Shown here: one piece after another, positions 33,192 through 48,253 of the stretch
Layout: each line of letters opens with the position of its first letter
Numbering within the stretch: position 1 is the stretch's first letter
Assembly (NCBI GenBank): GCA_029961685.1
Contig: JARWKL010000007.1
Coordinates: forward strand, 5,290,708-5,354,707
Source of the DNA: Aristolochia californica
Taxonomy: Eukaryota; Streptophyta; Magnoliopsida; Piperales; Aristolochiaceae
Direction: 5' to 3'
Length of the DNA stretch: 64,000 bases
Program-made: the position numbers and the translations under genes
The notes under the pieces: model-generated
Seen by the model: the letters and a program-made list of their open reading frames with translations, nothing else
The model's database searches: none
What the model was told of the DNA's origin: nothing

Positions 33192-33440
33192 TGTTAAATT
33201 CTAAAATTTAATCCATGAATAACTTGGTATGAGAAGAAGAAAAAAACAAAAGATGAGAAAGCAAGAGCAGGAGTTGGAGAGAAAAACTTTAAGGGTTAAG
33301 AGAGAGCCCATGAATGAACTCCGCCTTCTCTCTTTCTTATTTATATAGGTGGGACATGGATACCCTAATACATAAGAATAAAAATAACATTTTAACTAAC
33401 TACTAATTATAGGATTACGCCACTCACTCTCAAAAAAACA
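33192..33440 (-). repeat. LTR-like segment downstream of GST copy 5
   Basis: A 249-bp counterpart of 183-431, with the TATATAAATA motif intact. Confidence 0.45.
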
Positions 33441-33479
33441 TTGTTAACTTTTTACGTAGTATAGGGGCAACAAGGGAGT

Positions 33480-35470
<1,991 letters not shown>

Positions 35471-35479
35471 ATGAGGGAC

Positions 35480-35565
35480 TACCAGACCTTTTATGCCATT
35501 CGGAAGCCTCTTCTGTTGTGGTTGTTGCTACTATTATCAATGTAGTATGGTCCACATAGTAAATG
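35480..35565. repeat. Harbinger left-end remnant
   Basis: About 85 bp match the left end of P3 (17717-17800), then switch to unrelated sequence after AGTAAATG. This is the only Harbinger sequence in this interval, so a Harbinger copy probably once occupied it and was later replaced or deleted. Confidence 0.55.
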
Positions 35566-36945
35566 CTCTCCTCAACCCCCCCCCCCCCCCCCCCTACCTC
35601 TTTGCCGCCACTAATCACTTGTTTCATAGCCACCACTAATCACTTGTTTCATCTTTATGTCCTGAAACATACAATGAGATGGAAAAAAGATAACAAAACA
35701 ATTGTCTTTTGGTCAATTGACTCACTAACATAAAACTCAATGGAAATTGAGGAACAAACAAAACATTAGAAAATGAAATGGTGGATGTACCAGTACTCTG
35801 AATCCTAATTTGTGATCCAGCTGCAATAGAGACAAAGTAATCTAAAGTGCATGGTATCACCGAGGACAAATTTTCAATTTTACCTGTGAGTTGCTCAGAG
35901 GCTCCGAAATAAATGATCCAAGGTGAATTGTTAGAGCATGAGGGAAAAGAATATGCACCAGTAGTAGTAACTATGGTACGTGTGTTGGGGAGTATTCATC
36001 ATACTTTTAAACTTATGAAAAAATTCACGATCCTCTTTTGATGGAGTCATTCTTCCTCTAGAGAACTCTGAGGGTGCTTCACTATTGGTAGATATAGTAA
36101 AGGTCAATGCTTGATTATCCTTGAGGTAAGGTGGTTTGCTATGTAGGTTCCAAAAAATTTCAACTAGATGGTTGTTGAGACTACAAAAAGGTATACCTCT
36201 TTTGTTGACAACTAGTGTCAGAGGTAAGAGTAGTGTCTTTCTATCTCTTCCTGTACTTTTACCAAATTCATTGTTCTTTCTCCCTTGGGAGAACATAGCT
36301 GAGTTTTCCACTTGTTCTAGTTGATTATTGAATTCCTTAATTGGAATATGTAGCATGGTTGCACATACATCATTTAAAGAAGGTTTTGCGGTAGAGCTAA
36401 GTACCTATGACTTGGCAACATGCAAGTAAGGTGGTAGATTAGCAAGACATAGAGCTAAGACATGCCCTTTGCTTTTCCTATGTGGCAACATCACATGAAT
36501 ATGGTTGTTTAAGCTTCCACACTTGTAGCAACTCTCTGAATCTAGTAAAATACTCGTGAAGATTGTTTTTACTCTTTGTGTTGCACATCATCTCCTTCAA
36601 AATGTCATAAATATTTTGTAAACAATCATGGGTAGAATATAATTCAAAACATGTGTCCCATATTGCTTTGGCTTTCTCTAGGTGTATCATATTGTTTGCC
36701 ACATGTTCCTCGATACTATTAATCAACTAGTTAATAACTAGTGTGTACCTCAATCATTTATGGTAAGAGGGACATGTATATGTGGCTGAGTTATATACTC
36801 AACAAGGTCTCTAGTAATCAGAAAATGTTTCACACATTGGGACCAAAACAAATAATTACTCAAACCTTTAAGTGGAATTATAGTAATCCTCAAGGGATCA
36901 CCTTAGCTGAAATTAGCATATGCAGAGGAAGAAAAAGTATTTGAC
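35566..36945 (-). pseudogene. Degenerate copia-type gag/protease remnant
   Basis: On the minus strand, in gene order: a gag N-terminal stretch (LKGLSNYLFWSQCVKHFL near 36860), the gag core (LEKAKAIWDTCFELYSTHD, near 36660), a decayed zinc-knuckle region with WNLHSKPP near 36140, and a protease/pre-integrase-like stretch with VLFVPQFPLSFMLVSQLT near 35740. Stops and frame changes separate the parts. No LTRs, integrase or reverse transcriptase are visible. The assignment rests on motif resemblance and is stronger for gag than for the protease part. Confidence 0.65.
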
Positions 36946-37214
36946 AATTTAGACATTATGACTTACAAAATATTTTTTTTTCTAGAAACCAACACCTTTA
37001 GTTTGACTTCGGAGGAAAGAGGAAAAGACTTTATCAAAACTAAAAAATATTTGAAGTTATGGAATGCAAAACTCTGTAATGTCAAGTGATCAAATTCAGC
37101 AAGTAACGAAAAAAAAAATCAACCAATAGATCACACAAGCATGACCATTTTTTTTTCTGTTTGTGATTCTAAACCAAAATTCTAATAACTCGACAGCTAA
37201 TGGTGATTAAAAAT

Positions 37215-38745
37215 GGAAAAGATATACGATATAATATTATTAGCAAAAGATAATTTTTATGGCAATTTGTATTTGATATTTTTTTTACTCAAAATTTATC
37301 GGATAAATATAATAATATATAAGATTAATTATTAATTTTTATTTATTTCCCAAAAAGAACAAAGAACCAAACGAGAAAGATTAGAGAGGTAGGTTTGGAA
37401 GAGCCAGTAAAAACTGGGTTCAAATATTAAAATAATGAGTGATGTTAGCAGAGGAATGATCAAACCGTGACTTCTGATAGCCCCCTTCCCAAGGAAACGC
37501 CGCTTCAGATTCTCTTCTCACATAACTATAAATCAAACCTTCCAAAATAAACAATAATAAAAAAAAAGGTAAAAAAGTAAAAATCCAACGATAAGTCCCC
37601 ACCACCTTGTACAAAATATTCCCCCTACTTGCCACTTGCCACTTGCCACTTGCCAGGCTGACAAGGAATCCTCTCCCCCTTCTCTTTTGGAACGGTTCAA
37701 AAACTTATGAAACAAAATCCTATCAAGTTAGGGATAATAACTTGACAGTGACCGCACGCTGTACCCATCTCCCCTGTTTCCCTGCTCCAAAGCCCACTGA
37801 CCCGACGCCCCTTACAATCTCATACCCTATTTAGGGAAACATCTACCCTCCTATCTTTTTTGTGATGCCTTATTTGGACCATCATCATTAAAGGCTTTTT
37901 GGCCTTTTGTTTTTTCCCCCCTTAAATACAATGACATTTGTTTTTTTTTCCTTTAAATAAATATAATATAAGATAAATCTAATAAGATCTTATCCGAAAT
38001 AATTATTAGTGATCAAATTAAATAAATACAAAAATTAAAATATTCTTCTCATGTTTTTTTTTAAATTTTCTTAAAAAAAATTGATCAATAGCACTGTCCC
38101 ACATGTGAGACGACCCCCAGTATAGATGAAACTCATATTCTCCATTACATCTAATTCATATTTATGTACAAACCATTTCTAGGTCGAAACTTGTCCACAC
38201 GTGACTCTCAAGACCGAAACAACCCCGAGTGTGCGATTATTAATGAGCCTTCTGGAGAATATGAATCCAATAAATAAAATGGCCTTTGTTTTTTTTCTTT
38301 TAAATAAATATAATATGAAATAAATCCAATAAGATCTTATCCGATAACTAAAATGATTATAAATGATGAAATTAAATAAATACAAAAATTAAAATATTCT
38401 ATTTACTTTCTACAAAGAGAAGGGACCACATTCCTTATAGTTTTATGTGAATAGTCTTTTCTTTTTGTCTCTCTATTTCTAATATTCTTCTCATGTTTTT
38501 TTTTTAATTTTCTTAAAAAGAAATTGATCAATAGCATTATTCCACGTGTCAGACGACCCCAGTATAGATGAAACTAGGTCGGAACTTGTCCACGTCCACA
38601 CGTGACTCTCAAGACCGAAACAACCCCGAGTGTGCGATTATTAACGAGCCGTTCTAGAGAGAGCCGTTTTTTGCAAATGCGTTTCCTTGAATGGAAATTT
38701 AAGATGTGTCCCCTCCTCCTCCCCTTTTCGTTGGAAGATAAAAAG
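37215..38745. other. 1.5-kb segment unique to the copy 5-6 interval
   Basis: The parallel interval before copy 7 lacks this segment; the flanking sequences match at 37205/49885 and 38748/49917. No gene is recognised. It includes a run of TTGCCAC repeats near 37627-37657 and a large internal direct duplication (see 37925-38660). Whether it was inserted here or deleted there cannot be told from one window. Confidence 0.7.
37925..38660. repeat. Direct duplication of about 370 bp
   Basis: Units of roughly 37925-38255 and 38290-38650 share the AATAAATATAATAT and AATAAGATCTTATCC stretches, the block GACGACCCC(C)AGTATAGATG, and GACTCTCAAGACCGAAACAA. The second has an extra stretch near 38400-38480. 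They are diverged, so the duplication is old. Confidence 0.75.
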
Positions 38746-39233
38746 CAATAAAAAAACAAACTAGAACTAGTGATTACTTTCCAAAACTATTCTTCAAACC
38801 TTAACTTAGTGTTTTAACAACTTAATTGAGTAGTCACTCCTTCAACAAACCAAAACTTAAGGAAAGCTTCAAAAGGACTTTTTGAATTCCTAAGGAGGAA
38901 TTTTTTGTATAAAAATTAAATAAAAAACAAGGAATAAAGAAAACTCATGCACATGACAAAAAAAGTGATTTTAGCCATTCAACATGAAAAAAAAAAAAGA
39001 ATTTTGAGGGGGATAATTAGGCTTGAGTAAAAATAATTTTGTGACTATCAAAAACTTGAATTGAATCCCTCATAATGTGAAACATAAGTTGAAACATATT
39101 TGATTGAATAGAGAACTTGCTAAACTAACCATTCCATTTGTTGCTTGAAGGCTGAATTGAGTTTCATTTCTACTAAACTTTCATAACTTGATAAACTTTA
39201 CTTTAATACATTATAATTCCAGTTATGATGCCA

Positions 39234-39480
39234 TGTTAAATTCTAAAATTAACCCATGAATAACTTGGTATGAGAAGAAGAAAAAAAAAAGATGAGAAGG
39301 CAACAGCAGGAGTTGGAGAGAGAAACTTTTAAGGGTTAAGAGAGAGCTCATGAATGAACTCCGCCCCCTCTCTTTCTTATTTATATAGGTGGGACATGGA
39401 TATCCTAATACATAAGAGTAAAAATAACATTTTAACTAACTACTAATTGTAGGATTACGCCATTCACTTTCAAAAAAACA
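39234..39480 (-). repeat. LTR-like segment downstream of GST copy 6
   Basis: A counterpart of 183-431, 247 bp. The sequence on its left, from 38750, is shared with the left flank of copy 7 (from 49917). Confidence 0.45.
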
Positions 39481-39519
39481 TTGTTAACTCTTAACATAGT
39501 ATAGGGGCAACGAGGGAGT

Positions 39520-40312
39520 CTAAACTGATGAGCGAGTGAATTTCTCACGGTAACCTTGAAGATGAGCAAGCAGTTTGTCTCTGGGTGGCAGAATTGCTTT
39601 CAACGAGTCGGTATCAAGGCAATCTTGGAACCACCTCTTCAGCTCGGGAAAATCTCTCTCGTCAACCAGTGTCTTGCCAAGAACTTCTTCTTCGAGGGGA
39701 ACCCAGTAGGCAAACCAACCAGCTATTATGTCCACAAAGCCTATGCTCTCCCCTCCAAAGAACCTCTTCCCGTGAAGACCTCTTTCAAATACCTTCATGG
39801 ATTCTTGTACTTCTTTGAAGGCTTTCTCTTGATCTTCCGCAACACTGAAAAGCGCCGGTAGACACTGCACAAGGAAATTCCTGCAACCCGTGAGTGTTGG
39901 AGAACTTCATATAACCATGTTTTTATGGTCCGTTTGATTCTTTCGACCTATATATCGCCGATCATCACATAAAAAATTAAAAATAGCGGTCGCTTACCTT
40001 TTCATCTGCATATTTAGCCCAGAACCGAGTCATTGCGCGGTCGTAAGGATCCTCCGGCAACAAGGGATTATTCTTCCATGTTTCATCAATGTATTCTATG
40101 ATCACAGGAGACTCAGCAATTGATTTCTCACCGTGAACAAGAACTGGAACTTTTTTGTGAACAGGGTTGTATTGCAAAAGAAGAGGACTCTTGTTAGCGA
40201 GGTCTTCTTCCACGTACTCGTACTCAATCCCTTTGAGGTGCAGAGCCCATCGAACCCGCAGAGCATAGGGGCTTAACCACATTCCAAATAGTTTGACTGT
40301 TTTTCCAGCCAT
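39520..40312 (-). CDS. GSTU: Tau-class glutathione S-transferase, copy 6, 4-residue deletion
   Basis: Exon 1 is complement(39998..40312) and exon 2 is complement(39520..39864), for 219 residues. A clean 12-bp deletion near 39840 removes four residues of the FSTVGED stretch at the start of the helical domain, leaving FSVAEDQEK. It has the most private changes of the array: Glu-Glu at 167-168, Cys for Phe in QDCLDTDS, Leu for Val, and Phe for Ile in KAFKEV. The catalytic Ser14 and other glutathione contacts are intact, so a working but diverged enzyme is plausible. A hAT element lies about 500 bases upstream. Confidence 0.92.
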
Positions 40313-40433
40313 TTCTACTTCTTCTATGTTCTGTGTCTTCGTCTCGGATGCAACTGTGGTTAAAACTTGGATGCCTTTTATATGCCATTGTCGATGTGAC
40401 ACTGAAAGTCCAAGATGTCCGACATCTGCCTCC

Positions 40434-40511
40434 TTGGGTGTGCTGAAAACTGTTTGCGTGTCAAAGACGGCCTTGGGTGAGCTCAGAATTGTTTGCGTGT
40501 CAAAGACGGCT
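40434..40511 (-). promoter_or_regulatory. Two tandem 39-bp promoter units upstream of GST copy 6
   Basis: Units 40434-40472 and 40473-40511. This is the only promoter that has both the doubled motif and a hAT insertion upstream. Confidence 0.5.
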
Positions 40512-41512
40512 ACACTCGTTAAGTAAGCTCGAATATAATTTAAAATCAATAGTCAATGGAGTAGCTTTGTCAGTTTTCCCAAGTTTGAACAACCGATCGT
40601 AAATTAATTTGAGCTAAGTTTGTAAAGACTATTTGAGCCATTGTTGTATAAGTAGCGTATATAGGATTGGGTGTGATTATTATTTGTACTTGAATTGCTA
40701 TTATATTTGTGTCTAACTATAAGCAAGGTACCCTTTAGTCTCGTCAAACCTTAACAAGACAAGACCATCCTCCTTTTAAGTAAATTGAGGAATGCTTGTG
40801 TGGCTATGAATAAGGGTGGCTTCGAACCGAGTCGGTTCGTGAGCCGCTCGAGTTCGGCTTGGTTTCGGCTCGGTTCGATTCGTTATATTTCGAGCTCGAG
40901 CCGAGCTTGAAATCAGAAATTGGCTCGTTTAGATTAACGAGGCAAGCTCGAGCAAAGCCAGGTTCGGCTCGTCAGCTCACGAGCGATTTGGGGATCGGGG
41001 GATTTGGAAATTTTTGGGGAAACTGTCTCTTCGTTTCGTCTTGTCGCCTGCGAAACCCATTCTTCTCTCTACCATTTCCATGCCATTTCAGCATGATTTC
41101 TTGTGGAAATCGTTGTTCGTCGGCAGGTATTCAGCTGAAATGGGGGATTTGGTCTTCAAATCCCTCGTTCTCCCTCTCCCTCTTCGATTCCTCAATTTCT
41201 TCTTTTACGATTTCTTTCTCTTCTTCCTCTTCGTTTTCTTCATCCAAAGTTTTTCCTTGCCGACGATACGAAATCGACTTTCTGACGGAAGGAGGTAAGA
41301 TTTTTATTTAATCTTCTATTTTTTTTTCGTCGCCGACCTAACCCTACAAAATCTCTAACTCTCGCTTCGTTTCAGCAATGCTCCTTCATTCTTGGAAAGT
41401 CTTTTTGGATATCCGAACGACGAACACTTTGTTTCTGTAACTAAAATGTTCTATATTAGAATGCAGTTATGCCTAAGCAAAGATAACGATCTGTTTTTTT
41501 TTTTTTTTCCAG

Positions 41513-41583
41513 ATATTTGTAGCTGACAATTTTCTTGAACTTACAAAGTACACTCGGAAAGAAATCCTTGGAAGAAACTGCCG
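41513..41583 (+). other. Captured phototropin-like LOV2 exon fragment in hAT H2
   Basis: The same 71-base exon as at 2459-2529, with acceptor TTTCCAG and donor GTATGA intact. The poly-T tract before it is shorter, which gives a more normal acceptor. Its partner start is at 43952. The upstream candidate donor at 41295 is GTAAGA here. Confidence 0.8.
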
Positions 41584-43421
41584 GTATGAATTTTATTTCA
41601 TGATTTGGAGTATTGATACTGTTTGATTTTTTGAAACGATGAGTTCTTGATTTAAGGGTAGAAGGAAATGCACTGTCACAACATAATGAAAAGATCATTT
41701 TATACATATTGTATATGGATGTTTCCTTTTCCTCTATAACTTAAAGAAAGAGAGCTTTGGGGGATGGATTTTCCAACAGAGATAGTCATAATTATTCTCT
41801 TTGTTCTCATGTCTTATTTCAAGTCTTATCTGCACAACCTCCACTGTTTCAAGGAAATCTCCTTTGCAATTCCAATCCTAATGTTAATGTTAAAGTTAGT
41901 TTTAAGTGATTTTGGTGGGTGAGGGGCGAATTATGACTTATTTAAAAAATTTATATCAATAAATAAAAACAGCTAAACCCCTCTATTAAAGCTTGGTTAT
42001 ATATTTGGGATTTGAAAATAATGACAAGTAAACTTTAAGTATCATTTTTTGTTTAATAAATGGGTATAGGCCTCTCTTCCTTTCACCCCTACTTAGCTGA
42101 GGTGTACAACTTCTTCTTCTTGAAGGGAAGCAGCAAAGACATCCAGTAAAGCTGTTCGAACTATATTATTTTTGTTGTTCTGCAGAAGATATTGTTCGCT
42201 TGGGGTTAGCATAACAACATTTATTGCCAAAAGTTCTACTAGCAAACACTCCAACGGGGGTTCTCTTCTGAGCTTCTTGCCAATTCAAGTAAGTTACTGT
42301 CTTCTTTCTAAAATTTTACTTTTTAAACACATATTTTCCAGATTCTCTTGATTTCATTAGTATGTTTTCCCATCATCTTTCTTCGTTTCCTCTGGCTGAC
42401 TCAAAATTGCTTAATCGTTATATCCACTCAAAGATAGTTCCTTGGAACTCTTAATAGGGGATACCGATTGATGGAAAGAATAGTACAAAGGGTGTCCATT
42501 TCTTATGCAAAAGGTCACAAAATTCACTGTGGACTTTATCTGAGGCAGTAGTTTCCTATGGGGATGACTGTAAAACAAGAGGTAGTGTTTGCGAAGGCAT
42601 ACATATATGCCTGTTGTAGTGAGTGCAACCAAGGTTACAAGTCAAGGTGAAAATGGTTGTCAATGTTTAGGTGACTTTTAGTTTGGAAGTAAATATTATG
42701 AAACTTGATGAAGGAATTAGCTTGGTGAATTGGTAAACTGGACAAGCAAGCAATCAGTTGAAAGACACTTAAAAAATAATATTGATAAATTTAATTTTGA
42801 AAATATCTATATGGGGCATTCAAATTCTGGTAGTTGGTATTGTAATATAGGTTCCTCCACTATATGAATTTTTGGTATACTCTCTTTTTCTTGCAATTGT
42901 TTGCATCTCAAATAGTTCAATGGTGCTTCAGTGACACATGTTCTTACTAGAGGTTGACCTATTTTATTCTCTTATTTTTTTAATTTTTTTAATTTTTTGC
43001 TTGAGTGTGCCATCAATTGCATTCTAGCTGGTTGAGAGCCAGGAAACTTCATACCGAGTTATGACATTCAAGAAGGAAAGGAAGGGTGGGGGAGAAAAAT
43101 CCCCCACCTTATCGTTTGTTATGTTTTTGTATATTTCAGAATGACTTACTAAGCTCAAGTGCTATAATGTTTGGAAAATAGTTGGTTATCAATTATTTTT
43201 TTGCTCAAATTCCACTGTTCTTCACAAATGAAGTTAATTATTCTAGACTTTCAAATATTTTTATGTTTTGGGATCTTGTTTCTTTTTTTCCTTCTAGTTT
43301 TTAGGTGTCTGACCTCTTTTTAATTTTATACGTTTATCATACATTTCAGCAATAAACAGCAATGGTATTCAAATTGTTACTTGATATATTTTAGCAATGG
43401 AATTTTATTTCATGATTTTGA

Positions 43422-43747
43422 GTGTTGATAACATATTCTGTTCAATAATACTCTATTATAGTTGATGGAATCAGGAACTTTCTTAATTGTATCCAACTTC
43501 TCTTTATTGTCAAAGTAAAAAAAAATGTTAGTGTTGATAACATATTCTGTTCAATAATACTTTATTATAGTTAATGGAATCAGGAGCTTCTTAATTGCAT
43601 CCAACTTCTCTTTATTGTAAAAAAAACAAAAAATGTTAGTGTCGATAACACATTCTGTTCAATAATACTCTATTATAGTTAATAGAATCAGGAGTTTTCT
43701 TAATTGCATCCAACTTTTCTTGATTATAAAAAAGAATAAAAAATGTT
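43422..43747. repeat. Three tandem units of about 108 bp in hAT H2
   Basis: Units start near 43422, 43531 and 43639, matching the array at 4367-4696. Confidence 0.8.
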
Positions 43748-43934
43748 AGTTTTTATCCTTCTTTCTTAATTCTCATTGAACTTATATTTGTTGTTGTTCT
43801 AAAATGTTATATGGCTTGATGTATTAGCAAAAGTGATTTGATTGTTCCTTTTCTATCTTTTGGAAATTGAGATCTTGTGTGTGAACCTTTGATGTCTTAA
43901 ATTCACTCATTGGATGATATGTGATGCCTAAATC

Positions 43935-46066
43935 TTGTCAAATGTTCATAGGTCTCTTCAAGGTCCTGACACAGATAAAGTAAGAATGTCAACACCTCCT
44001 CAATTGACATCAATAATTAACACTAGTTCTAGTGTGGCCATAAATAGTGACTCAACTCTAAAGTCACTACCCTCTGTCATAGAAGTGGGCCCAGATGAAA
44101 TTACCATAAATGAGGATGAAGGTCATTCTACCCATACTTCAAAAAGACAAAAAAAGTCTCATGTGTGGTTGGAATTCATAGAAGTATCACTTAATGGTAC
44201 AAAAGAGGCTCAGTGTGTTCATTGTAAAATCAATTTGAGTGTTATTAGTAGTCGAGTGACCACACATATGAGTCGACATTTGAAACATTGCACTAGTAGA
44301 AAAGTGGCAATGATAAAACAAAAAACCTTAAACTTTCGACCAATGGGAGTGGGATCTAATGTTAATTAGAGTCCATCTGGACTTCCTCTTATGGATTTTG
44401 GAGGAAAATATGATCAAGCTAAAATGAGAGTACTCGTTGCTCATTGGATTCTTATGCATGAGCATCCATTCATGATAGTAGAAGAGGAGGGATTTAATTT
44501 TGTAATGAAGATGACAAATATGAATTATGAGAAAATATCCTGTAAGACCATTAAGAAGGAGTGTATGGAGGTGTATGAGGCAGAGAAAAAAAATTGAAAA
44601 TTTTGTTAAAAGAGATTAACAAGATTAGTCTTACCACGGATCTTTTGAAGTCCCAAAATCAAAAAATTGAATACATGGTTATTACTGGGCATTTTATTGA
44701 CAGTAATTGGAAGGTACAAAAACGAGTCTTGAGTTTTGTGCATGTTCCTGCTCCTCCTCGTGGTGTTGATATAGCAGATGCTATTTACAAGTGTTTGAAA
44801 GAGTGGGAGATGGAAAATAAAGTTTTTAGTATTTTAGTTGATAAAGCTGCATATAATGATGTTTGTATTAGAGTTTTGAAACATGATTTTTCAAGGAAAA
44901 AAAATTTGGTGTGTGGTGGACAGTTGTTTCATTTGTGCTATTGTGCTAATATTTTGAACTTATTAATCCAAGATGGTCTTGTTCAGATTAAGGATATCAT
45001 TTATAATATGCGTGAAAGTGTCAAATTCATAAATCTGTTTGAGGCTAGACTTCACACTTTTTCTGAAATTGTATAACAATTAGAACTTGGTGAAAATAGG
45101 TTAATTATTGATTGTCCAACTCGTTGGAACTTCACTTATGACATATTCTCTTCTGCATTAAAATTCAAATATGCATTCTCTAGATTTAAAGTTAGAGAAC
45201 CAACTTATGATTGTTTGCCAAGTTTTGATGAATGGGAAAAGGTTGACATGGTGTGTGAGATTCTAGAAGTTTTTAGTGTAGTTACTAATATAATTTCTGG
45301 GAGTGAACCCTACGTCTAATTTGTACCTTAGTGAGGTATATAGGGTAAAAGAAGTTCTGAATTTTTTCATTCTACAAATGAAAATGTTTTCATTAGGACA
45401 ATGGTTAGTAGAATGAAAGAGAAATTTGAGAAGTACTGGGGTGAATACAATTTATTGATGGTTGTTGCTTCAGTTTTGGATCCAAGGGTCAAATTAAAGT
45501 TGATCGAAATGTGTTTTCCAGTGATATATTCTAAGGAGGAGGCTACAATGAATATAAATTTAGTTCGACGTACCTTCTATGAGATCTACGATGAATATGT
45601 ATCCTTATATAATATGGATATTAGAAATGAAGATATTGTTTCAAGTACTAGCTATATGGGTGTTTCCACAAGTTGTAGGCCTTCATCAAGTTCAGGTTGA
45701 TCAAAGTTAATGAGTTATATGAAACAAAATGATGTAGTTAATTCACCAAGGTCAGAATTGGAAATTTATCTTGAAGAATGTGTATATAGTTGTGAGGAAA
45801 CTTCACAATGTGATTTTGATGTTTTAGAATGGTGGAAAGTGAATCATATGAAATTTCGGGTATTATCTAAGATGGCAGCAGACATCCTTGTAATTCTCAT
45901 ATCCACAGTAGTTTCAGAGTCTACATTTAGTGCTAGTGGTAGAGTAATAGACTCATATCGTTCTTTCTTGGCACCAAATACAGTTCAAGCTTTGATTTAT
46001 AGCAGTGATTGGGTTCGGGTTCTTCATGGTGTAAAGAAAAATCAAAAGGTGAATTTCTATGATTAA
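43935..46066 (+). pseudogene. hAT BED-finger transposase, broken, copy H2
   Basis: The frame reads through the BED finger here (Arg codon where H1 and H3 have TGA) but stops at TAG 44367-44369, where H1 has Gln. A one-base deletion in the A-rich stretch near 44590 shifts the frame. TAA at 45074-45076 replaces Gln, and a small insertion near 45362 shifts it again. The conserved TTDLW is TTDLL. The frameshift near 45305 and TGA at 45698-45700 are shared with H1 and H3. The last part (45710-46066), including the dimerisation region, is open, and the Glu codon lost to TAA in H1 is intact. Confidence 0.93.
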
Positions 46067-46974
46067 TTATTTATTATGATATTTTTTAGTATATTTTTTA
46101 GTTTTATTTATTAAAATTTTGTTTTATGATTACAGCCTGAGAAGAAGAGTGTAGAGATAATGCTTCCAGCTACATGATTTTTTATGTTTCTCTCATCATG
46201 GTAATTTTAATATTTTAACAACATTAAGTAAATAGTAGTGGAAAAGTATTTTTTTATCTGACAATAACTAATTTTATTTTTTTGTTTTTGTCATAGGTGG
46301 AAATTTTGCTCATGCAGGACGTATATTATTTTCTAGCATTACGAGAAACAACTATATTTTGTATTTTTATAATGGATTTATAGTTTTTATTTGGGTGATT
46401 GTAAATTGATAGTGATATTTCATTTAATTTTGTTGTGTTTGATTATTGTATGGAGTTTATTTATAATGTTATGTAGTGTATGGAGTGTTTAGACTATTTT
46501 ATGGAGTGTATAAATAATTTCATGGAGTATTTATGAAATGTATAGATAATTTTATGGAGTATTTATGGAGTGTTTATGCAGGTATTATGTATATTGAGTA
46601 TGCCCAATTTTAGGTAGAGGTCATGCCAAATTTTATACAGGTATTATATACATAAATTATGCTCAATTTTAAGAAGAGGTTATGCCCAATCTTATACATG
46701 TATTATATATATAGGTTATACCTAATTTTATGTAGAGGTCATGTCCAATTTTATATAAAATGTATGTATAATTTTATATACAATTTATTTGATATATATT
46801 TTTTAAAAATTTTTAAAAGTATGTTGAGGCTCGTGTTCGGCTCGAGCTCAGTTAAAATTTTTGGGCTCGAGCTCGATGACAATTTTAGGCTCGAGACGAG
46901 GCTCTACTCGAAGCTCAGCTCGAACATAGGTAAGTTCGGGCTCGGCTCGGCTCGATGCCACCCCTAGCTATGAA

Positions 46975-48253
46975 GCCTAATTTGAAGTTATTGTGAGTCA
47001 TAATTCCTTGTGAAGGTAAGTGGTGCTTAAAATCCCTTTATTAGGTTTTGGTTCATGTATCTAGTGAGCTGTTGTAAAATCCCTATGTGAGAGTCTAGGC
47101 TAGGTTGTCTAGTTGGTTGATAGAAAATCTCTTGGTAGTTGGTCTACATTGGATAACCTAGTTTGTTGTTGTATTAATATGTGAGGATGAGCTTCGTAAA
47201 TTGACTATTGTGGTCAATTGAGTGGAGTAAGTCCATATAAAAGTAGTATTATAACTGGCCTAAGAAGCAATTTATTATAAGTGTCACTTGACAACCCTAA
47301 CATAGTGAATTAAATCCTAGGTGTAAATACCTTGGGAGTGGATAAACAATATGAGAGACTGTCAGATTGTGAACTACTAGAAATCATTGCATGTCTATTA
47401 TGTGTTAGTCTTTAAATTACTCCTTGTGCTTGAATCTTGAGTTTAATAATTATATTGTGCAGTTGAATTTTTATACTAGGTTACATACACATTTAAAAAG
47501 TGTTGAACAAAAGAATCAAAAGAAGCTAAAAATTACCAATAGTATTCATGAACGGTTGAACTTATGTAGTCAAAATTTTCTTTTTGGGATTCTCTGTCGC
47601 AAGACATACTTAATGCACCTCATTAGTAACGTAAGTATTTACTATTATTAAAATTATCTTAATAGAGATCTTGAAAGCAATACTAATATACCTATCTATA
47701 TGATTACTAGCTCATGAGTAAAATTTTAAGCATTTTCTCTCTCGACTCTTAAAGCTTCCACAATCACCCTCAAGCTCACATACATTTTGAAATCAAATGT
47801 GGAAATTGAATTTGCTGTTTTGAACAAGCATATCCCAACAGCTATGAATTTTTAGGTTTTTTTGCTTTCAGTTTTGTGTGGATAACATTTTTCTTGCTAG
47901 AATTATTGTTCTCATACTTTGAAACTATATTCTTCATTCTAGCATCAAATTCAAAAGGGGTTTTTTCATAGTATGAAAATTTTGGGACTGAATTTTTGAA
48001 ATCCAACTATCTATGAGTATGTATTTTGAAATCAATTGATTATGCTTGGTCAAGTATATTCAAACTAGAGCGCTCTTACTTTGAAATCAATTTGCATTGT
48101 TTAGATTATTATTTTGAAATCAAATTGCATTGTTTAGTTTTAAACTTTTTAAATTTGCTAATGAGGGACTACCAGACCTTTTATGCCATTCGGAAGCCTC
48201 TTCTGTTGTGGTTGTTGCTACTATTATCAATGTAGTATGGTCCACATAGTAAA
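46975..48253. other. Shared noncoding unit right of hAT H2
   Basis: The counterpart of 7920-9060 and of 34480-35565. No gene. It ends with the 85-bp Harbinger left-end remnant (about 48167-48252) and a short poly-C run. Confidence 0.6.

Larger units (their letters stand above)
40811..46966 (+). mobile_element. hAT superfamily DNA transposon, copy H2 (6.16 kb)
   Basis: The target duplication GCTATGAA is perfect on both sides (40803-40810 and 46967-46974). The inverted ends match those of H1. It is at the same position of the repeat unit as H1 and H3, so the insertion happened once and was then duplicated. It differs from H1 by many substitutions, which makes it the outgroup for working out which lesions are old. 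Confidence 0.95.
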
